From the NCBI GenBank assembly GCA_030433395.1, contig JAUILX010000019.1, positions 1 through 11,699 of the forward strand: a DNA stretch of 11,699 nucleotides, given 5' to 3'. A program made the position numbers and the translations under genes. The notes under the pieces were generated by a model. That model had not been told where the DNA came from. It saw nothing but the letters and a program-made list of their open reading frames with translations, and searched no databases. The first letter of the stretch is position 1. Every line of letters begins with the position of its first letter. Positions 7,874 to 11,699 of the stretch are shown here, one piece after another. This DNA comes from Chlamydiia bacterium. GTDB taxonomy: Bacteria; Chlamydiota; Chlamydiia; Chlamydiales; JACKPQ01.

Positions 7874-10267
7874 ATGACAACGTCACCTCCACAAGAAGCC
7901 TCATCTCCCCGATCTGTGGGATCCTCTGGCTCAGATTCTGACAATGAATCTAAGGTCTGGAAAAAAATCTCAAAGATCATCTTTTCCATGCTCGAAGTAG
8001 GGTATCTTTATCAAGAACTTGGCCCCAAAAGCATCATAGACAGGCTCAAAAGCGATGAAACAAATTCCACCTTGCGCTCTCATGTCACACGGATCCGCTA
8101 TTTAGCCAAAGTGCTCCAACATTTTGATGATGTGCGTGAGCCAGCCGCACAGCCCCTGATCCATGCACTGGCTTATCAAACCATTAATTATTTACAAGCA
8201 CGCGCCTATACCCTAGATGAAGACCATAAGAGTCTAATTTTTTCGATTCTTCATGAAAAAAAGAATCGGTGTGATTTAACAAAAATCAGATGCATTGCAA
8301 AATCGAATATCGACCCAAGCCTTTGGGACAAAGATTACGAAACCATCGAGACTTTCTTTTTTGGCAAAGCGCTGCAACTCCCCATAGATCGCAAAGCTTT
8401 AAATCCTGGCATTGAAAGCGATTTGGCAAAGGGGCAAAAACTCATGCTACTCAATCGTTTTTGCAGAATCCACAATATATCCGTTTGTAAGATGTCAGCA
8501 GCATCTCCAGTTCAAATCTACATTGAATCCGATCCATCAAAAAAAATGAAGCCCGTCCCTTCAATCTTAATCGAAGTGGCAAACCTATATAATAAAGAGC
8601 CTCACATAGCAAACCTAGTTCGACTTTGGGAAATGCTTACTCCTTATTTTTTGTGCCTGGAGCGTATTCGCATCTATACAAACATTCCCGATATCAATAC
8701 GGCAAGTATCCAGTTCTGCGATTTTCACGTTGAGAAATTCATCTCCATATTACACTTCTATCGCAACACATTCGATAACTGCCCTAGGCCTTGCAAACCC
8801 TCAGCAAGAGCTGCAGCCAATTTAATGCAGCAGTGGTATACTCTAGCTGCAGCATTAAGCGTTACAGACAGCTGCTTTGATAAACACTTAAGAGACTTTT
8901 TCAACGCCTGGTGGGGTTTTGCCATTGAAGATTTTGACTTTCCAGCTCTCACACTGCAACTTCAAAAACACTATCCAGAATTCCTTTGCCACAGAAAACA
9001 CGAATATCCAACTTATGATGACCAAAGAAAACTCAGCGAGCTCGCTTTTAGCGCACACGAAATGTTAAAATATCTCGATATCGATAACGATTATGACTCT
9101 GTGCTACACTCCAGCTCCACCATTTTCACATTCAGCACAACAGCCCGCCTTTTCTTAGATAATCGTTGCTCAATTGACCACGAAAAAATCGTAGAAGCCC
9201 TATCAAGTGCCTACTACGCATCATCAAAGCTCAACATATCAAAAGTTCAAACAGACTCATGGATATATAACTTCAAAGAAGCCAATTGCTCCAAAAGAGC
9301 CACCTTTATCAGAGAGAGCCGCAAATACCTCACACTACTTTCCCAGATGCCAAACGAAACCATTGCCTATATAGGGATGATCGATTTTTTCTCGGCCTAC
9401 TATGCACTTGCACACGATCTACCAAACGACCCATTACCCGAATTCACAAATCTCATACCGCAAATATCAACAGATTTGGCCTACGAAAATAAAGGGGTTT
9501 ACTTTGATGCATTAAGACACAAAGACCCCTTTGAAGACTCATTAGCAAACACAATTAAGACCCTACACGTTTTAAAAGTTGTGCAAGCAGAATCACCCAT
9601 TGCCAAAGCCATCTTACAAGATTTTCCAAACACATTTAAACCCATCCTAGAGCGCAAAGGCCCCTTTGATAACATTGACAAACAACTGACAGATCACTTT
9701 GCCTCACTTATAAACAACCTCAAAGAAAATAAATTAACCTTAAGCAATAGCGAGCTACGCGCCGCCATACGCCCCATTGCATTTCTTTGGATTGAAATTC
9801 TACGCAACACAACTCTTCACCACATCAGCGATTTTACCGACACAGATCGAGAGCGCATCTTTCAACAGCTCAACGAGCTTATAGAGTTTTGCACGCCCCC
9901 AGTAGAAACTGATCCAATCAGTGGGCTCGTAGAAGTTGCCCCGTGGACTTTTTCTATCCTAAAAAGAAGCAATGGCAACAAAATATACAACACCGATGCT
10001 CCATTTGCAAGGTATATCAATCGGATCTTGATCCAATTCATCAAAGTCCGTCCTTTATCCTCATCTGATCCATTAGTAAATCACTATATCAGCAGCTTTG
10101 CGCAAAATCTCAATAGAGATATTTCATGGATAAGCCTCTATCACAAAGAAAATTTACGCTCACTATATGATTGCCTACGCCGATTCAAAACCAAAAAACT
10201 TAAGAACTCAAATAAGCATCTCATTTTAGCCCTGCTAAAAAAGCTCTACCTCAACTGCTGTCAATAG
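7874..10267 (+). CDS. Large hypothetical protein, probably the N-terminal part of a frame-interrupted gene
   Basis: I recognise no family in these 797 residues. The first ~26 are Ser-rich and disordered-looking (SSPRSVGSSGSDSDNES, 10-26), which would suit a type III secretion signal, but this is a guess. The remainder reads as a long succession of amphipathic helices without nucleotide-binding or catalytic motifs, no clear membrane segment, and scattered cysteines and aromatic residues (for example NAWWGFAIEDFDF near 344-356). It may be a helical-repeat scaffold. The ATG at 7874 is the first in frame, 103 bases after the third paralogue, with no obvious Shine-Dalgarno sequence. The protein stops at 10265-10267 inside what looks like a continuing helix. 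The +1 frame is open from 10239 through 11333 and carries similar-looking protein. I infer a single ancestral gene of about 1152 codons broken by one base. It could instead be a true end followed by a separate gene. Confidence 0.75.
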   Translation: MTTSPPQEASSPRSVGSSGSDSDNESKVWKKISKIIFSMLEVGYLYQELGPKSIIDRLKSDETNSTLRSHVTRIRYLAKVLQHFDDVREPAAQPLIHALAYQTINYLQARAYTLDEDHKSLIFSILHEKKNRCDLTKIRCIAKSNIDPSLWDKDYETIETFFFGKALQLPIDRKALNPGIESDLAKGQKLMLLNRFCRIHNISVCKMSAASPVQIYIESDPSKKMKPVPSILIEVANLYNKEPHIANLVRLWEMLTPYFLCLERIRIYTNIPDINTASIQFCDFHVEKFISILHFYRNTFDNCPRPCKPSARAAANLMQQWYTLAAALSVTDSCFDKHLRDFFNAWWGFAIEDFDFPALTLQLQKHYPEFLCHRKHEYPTYDDQRKLSELAFSAHEMLKYLDIDNDYDSVLHSSSTIFTFSTTARLFLDNRCSIDHEKIVEALSSAYYASSKLNISKVQTDSWIYNFKEANCSKRATFIRESRKYLTLLSQMPNETIAYIGMIDFFSAYYALAHDLPNDPLPEFTNLIPQISTDLAYENKGVYFDALRHKDPFEDSLANTIKTLHVLKVVQAESPIAKAILQDFPNTFKPILERKGPFDNIDKQLTDHFASLINNLKENKLTLSNSELRAAIRPIAFLWIEILRNTTLHHISDFTDTDRERIFQQLNELIEFCTPPVETDPISGLVEVAPWTFSILKRSNGNKIYNTDAPFARYINRILIQFIKVRPLSSSDPLVNHYISSFAQNLNRDISWISLYHKENLRSLYDCLRRFKTKKLKNSNKHLILALLKKLYLNCCQ

Positions 10268-10529
10268 AGCCAAATCTGAAATAAAAAAGGAATTTGAGAG
10301 CATAACATCTCAATTTGAAAAGCTCATCATTTGCCAAATAAAAGAAGTAACAAGCCCGATCAATTTAAAAAAACTAGAAATCATCCGAAAGCTCTATGTA
10401 CTCCCAGCATATGAAACAGGCCTCACAAATGATGCCATCCACGCTATAGGAAAGTTTACCCTTGAAAGCGTTTCAACACTCGAATTTACCAGCTCAGAGA
10501 GCGCGCTCCAAGAAAAACTCTCAAAACTG
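10239..10529 (+). other. Open frame without a start codon joining the two large hypotheticals
   Basis: The frame of the downstream gene is open from just after a stop at 10236-10238. It has no ATG, GTG or TTG before a CTG at 10527 and the ATG at 10530. The translation looks like genuine protein rather than spacer: it includes AKSEIKKEFESITSQFEKL and LKKLEIIRKLYVLPAYETG, both helix-like and well mixed in charged and hydrophobic residues. The overlap with the preceding gene runs from 10239 to 10267. A six-A run (10237-10242) lies at the upstream border, where loss of one A would join both frames. A +1 shift at CAA-TAG (10262-10267) would do the same. Confidence 0.7.
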
Positions 10530-11333
10530 ATGAGCTTTGATAAAGCACTCGTTGACACGCTTTACAACTCCATTCATACTCGCGTTGCCTTTGAAGAGCT
10601 TTTATTACAAATAGCAGATGGCGATCCAGAAGACATTATTCCATTTCTTAGCGCATTTGCCATTGAATGGTTCCGTGCCGCATCTGAAACAAAAACCTTT
10701 GCCCAGATCAAGCCCTTCTTGCCTCCACAAATGGAGAATGTAGCACAGCGAAGCCTAGCCTTAATCAAAACCTACCACAAAAAATGGATGCCCACTCTGT
10801 CCTATGATTTCTTTTCACTAAAAAGTCACAAATTCGAAACGGCCCTATTTCCCTTTATTATGCACGGCCTTAAAGCTCCTGAATTTGCAAAAGTCAAAAA
10901 ACAGCTCATGACAATAACCTTGGCCAATGCAGTTGTGCACTTTGATTACCCAATAACAGAAGAGCATGTGCAGTCGATCATTGAAGCATCATCAATCCCG
11001 AATCAACTTCTAGGTCAAGCTCAATCGGTTTTCGATTCACAAGTTTTTCTAAAATACCTATCTCAAGCATTTATCCACGACAACCCCTTTGAGCTCATCG
11101 CGCCCCTTTGCATAAAGCTTGGCAATCAAAGAGTTCTAAAAGAAAACGCCTTTACACCGCAAAACCTCCAAAAAGAAAAAATCCCCTTGCAAAGCCCCTC
11201 CCAAATTCAGCTTGCTTGGCTCGTGCACGCCAATAAACTAGCCATGGAAGCTGATTACTTTGAAATAACCAAATCAAGCGTTCAAAAAACTGCTCGCCGC
11301 CGCCGAGAAATCAAAAAACTCACGTTTTTTTAA
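10530..11333 (+). CDS. Hypothetical protein, probably the C-terminal part of the interrupted gene
   Basis: From its first ATG this is 267 residues, but the same frame is open for another 97 codons upstream with protein-like content. The ATG is therefore probably an internal methionine, and the piece more likely belongs to the gene starting at 7874. It is rich in predicted helices (DPEDIIPFLSAFAIEWFRAA, 32-51; TEEHVQSIIEASSIPNQLL, 143-161) and ends in a strongly basic tail (KTARRRREIKK, 253-263), which could bind nucleic acid or target the protein inside a host cell; both are speculation. No named motif, signal peptide or membrane segment is seen. No Shine-Dalgarno sequence precedes the ATG. 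If translated alone, it would need coupling or an unusual start. Confidence 0.6.
   Translation: MSFDKALVDTLYNSIHTRVAFEELLLQIADGDPEDIIPFLSAFAIEWFRAASETKTFAQIKPFLPPQMENVAQRSLALIKTYHKKWMPTLSYDFFSLKSHKFETALFPFIMHGLKAPEFAKVKKQLMTITLANAVVHFDYPITEEHVQSIIEASSIPNQLLGQAQSVFDSQVFLKYLSQAFIHDNPFELIAPLCIKLGNQRVLKENAFTPQNLQKEKIPLQSPSQIQLAWLVHANKLAMEADYFEITKSSVQKTARRRREIKKLTFF
11313..11331 (+). terminator. Possible weak intrinsic terminator at the gene end
   Basis: AAAAAAC and GTTTTTT form a 7-base-pair inverted repeat around a TCAC loop, ending in seven T residues just before and into the stop codon. The stem is nearly all A-T, so it is weak, and it is also explained by codons for Lys-Lys and Phe-Phe. It is the only T-tract hairpin at this gene end. 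Confidence 0.25.
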
Positions 11334-11341
11334 GCACCTCT

Positions 11342-11384
11342 TTGTTATAATAACAACATGCGATGATAAAATATTTTATACATC
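11342..11384 (+). promoter_or_regulatory. AT-rich double palindrome with possible promoter
   Basis: Two small palindromes stand side by side: TTGTTAT-A-ATAACAA (11342-11356, perfect) and ATAAAATATTTTAT (11366-11379, perfect). The second is extended by GATG and CATC on either side with one unpaired base. A perfect TATAAT sits inside the first at 11346-11351 but has no good -35 partner. A better-spaced pair is TTGTTA (11342-11347) with GATAAA (11365-11370), 17 bases apart, each matching four of six consensus positions. This is a plausible promoter or operator for the gene at 11415, not proven. Confidence 0.35.
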
Positions 11385-11403
11385 TTGTAGCCTTCCCATT
11401 TTT

Positions 11404-11407
11404 GGAG
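11404..11407 (+). promoter_or_regulatory. Ribosome-binding site GGAG
   Basis: GGAG sits 7 bases before the ATG at 11415. It is the clearest Shine-Dalgarno sequence in the window and decides the start of the last gene. Confidence 0.6.
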
Positions 11408-11414
11408 CACACCA

Positions 11415-11699
11415 ATGAAAGACTTGCCAACTGGCATTCAGAATATCGAAGAGATTTTGGGCGGAAATTTTGTCTATGTTGACAAAACTGGTCTCGCTCA
11501 CAAACTGATTACTAATGCCAAACACTATTTCCTATCTCGCCCAAGAAGATTTGGTAAATCGCTGTTTGTTAGTGCGCTCAAGCAAATATTTGAAGGAAAT
11601 AAAGATTTATTTAAAGGTCTTAAGATCCACGATAGCAATTACGATTGGACATCATATCCAGTTCTACATTTTGACTTTTCTCGAATGCCTAATGGGAGC
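11415..11699 (+). CDS. AAA-ATPase-like protein (PF09820 type), 5' part only
   Basis: The first 95 codons are present and the gene runs off the window. The protein opens with LPTGIQNIEEI, then VYVDKT (20-25), a P-loop-like SRPRRFGKSL (41-50, K48 and S49), then LFKGLKI and the YPVLHFDFS strand. This is the standard opening of the AAA-ATPase-like family (PF09820), whose members usually carry a PD-(D/E)XK nuclease-like domain (PF08011) at the C-terminus. That second domain would lie beyond the edge. The function of the family is not established; a role in mobile DNA or host interaction has been suggested only from its distribution. Copies often occur in multiple, patchy sets in bacterial genomes, including chlamydia-like ones by my recall. 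It has its own Shine-Dalgarno sequence and upstream AT-rich region, so it is probably transcribed separately from the gene before. Confidence 0.88.
   Translation, partial: MKDLPTGIQNIEEILGGNFVYVDKTGLAHKLITNAKHYFLSRPRRFGKSLFVSALKQIFEGNKDLFKGLKIHDSNYDWTSYPVLHFDFSRMPNGS

Noticed and set aside
10237..10243. A-AAA-AAG heptamer in the correct phase for a -1 ribosomal frameshift, as in dnaX
   Set aside because: A -1 shift here leads to a stop at 10282-10284. The open downstream frame needs a net +1 change, so this heptamer does not explain the split gene by itself.
1..11699. tRNA, rRNA, CRISPR array, insertion sequence or integrase
   Set aside because: I looked for cloverleaf-like arms, regularly spaced repeats and transposase motifs and saw none. 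The few repeats found are isolated pairs.

Overview
The window looks like part of a chromosome from an environmental, Chlamydia-related bacterium (order Parachlamydiales or a neighbour). The main clue is a conserved gene pair, alaS directly followed by and overlapping mfd. From memory this pair is also adjacent in Chlamydia trachomatis, where the hemE/hemN/hemG genes follow mfd. Here the conserved order stops at mfd and uncharacterised genes follow. Every gene I support lies on the + strand. The assignment is an inference from gene order and protein style, and I cannot name a species.

Layout. Bases 30-5638 hold two housekeeping genes: alanyl-tRNA synthetase (complete, all catalytic and editing motifs present) and the transcription-repair coupling factor Mfd (complete but compact). 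Bases 5644-7770 hold three small unknown genes. I read them as tandem paralogues: their first ~115 residues align almost without gaps around a shared EK...Q...Y...FG...R...N...G pattern with hydrophobic stretches on both sides. The first gene begins 5 bases after mfd, and the second and third overlap by ATGA. A 49-base near-palindrome lies between the first and second, and 14 bases of its left arm occur again 118 bases downstream. Bases 7771-7873 are non-coding and hold a short direct repeat that brackets a small hairpin.

Bases 7874-11333 hold a large protein-coding region with no family I recognise. It appears as a 797-residue protein, then a ~290-base stretch that is open but has no usual start codon, then a 267-residue protein in the same frame as that stretch. 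The simplest reading is one ~1152-residue gene interrupted by a single-base frame change between 10239 and 10265. This could be a sequencing error, a disabling mutation or a recoding event. The N-terminus is Ser-rich and disordered-looking and the rest is predicted to be mostly helical, which would suit a secreted effector, but that is speculation.

Bases 11334-11414 are an AT-rich intergenic region with two perfect small palindromes, a possible promoter and a good ribosome-binding site. They precede the 5' end of an AAA-ATPase-like gene (PF09820 type) that runs off the window at 11699.

Base composition seems to change after mfd. Hand counts gave 34/60 and 32/60 G+C for bases 2461-2520 and 4921-4980, against 17/60 and 18/60 for 7561-7620 and 8221-8280. 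These are single sampled lines, not a full scan. I see no tRNA, rRNA, CRISPR array, transposase or integrase.
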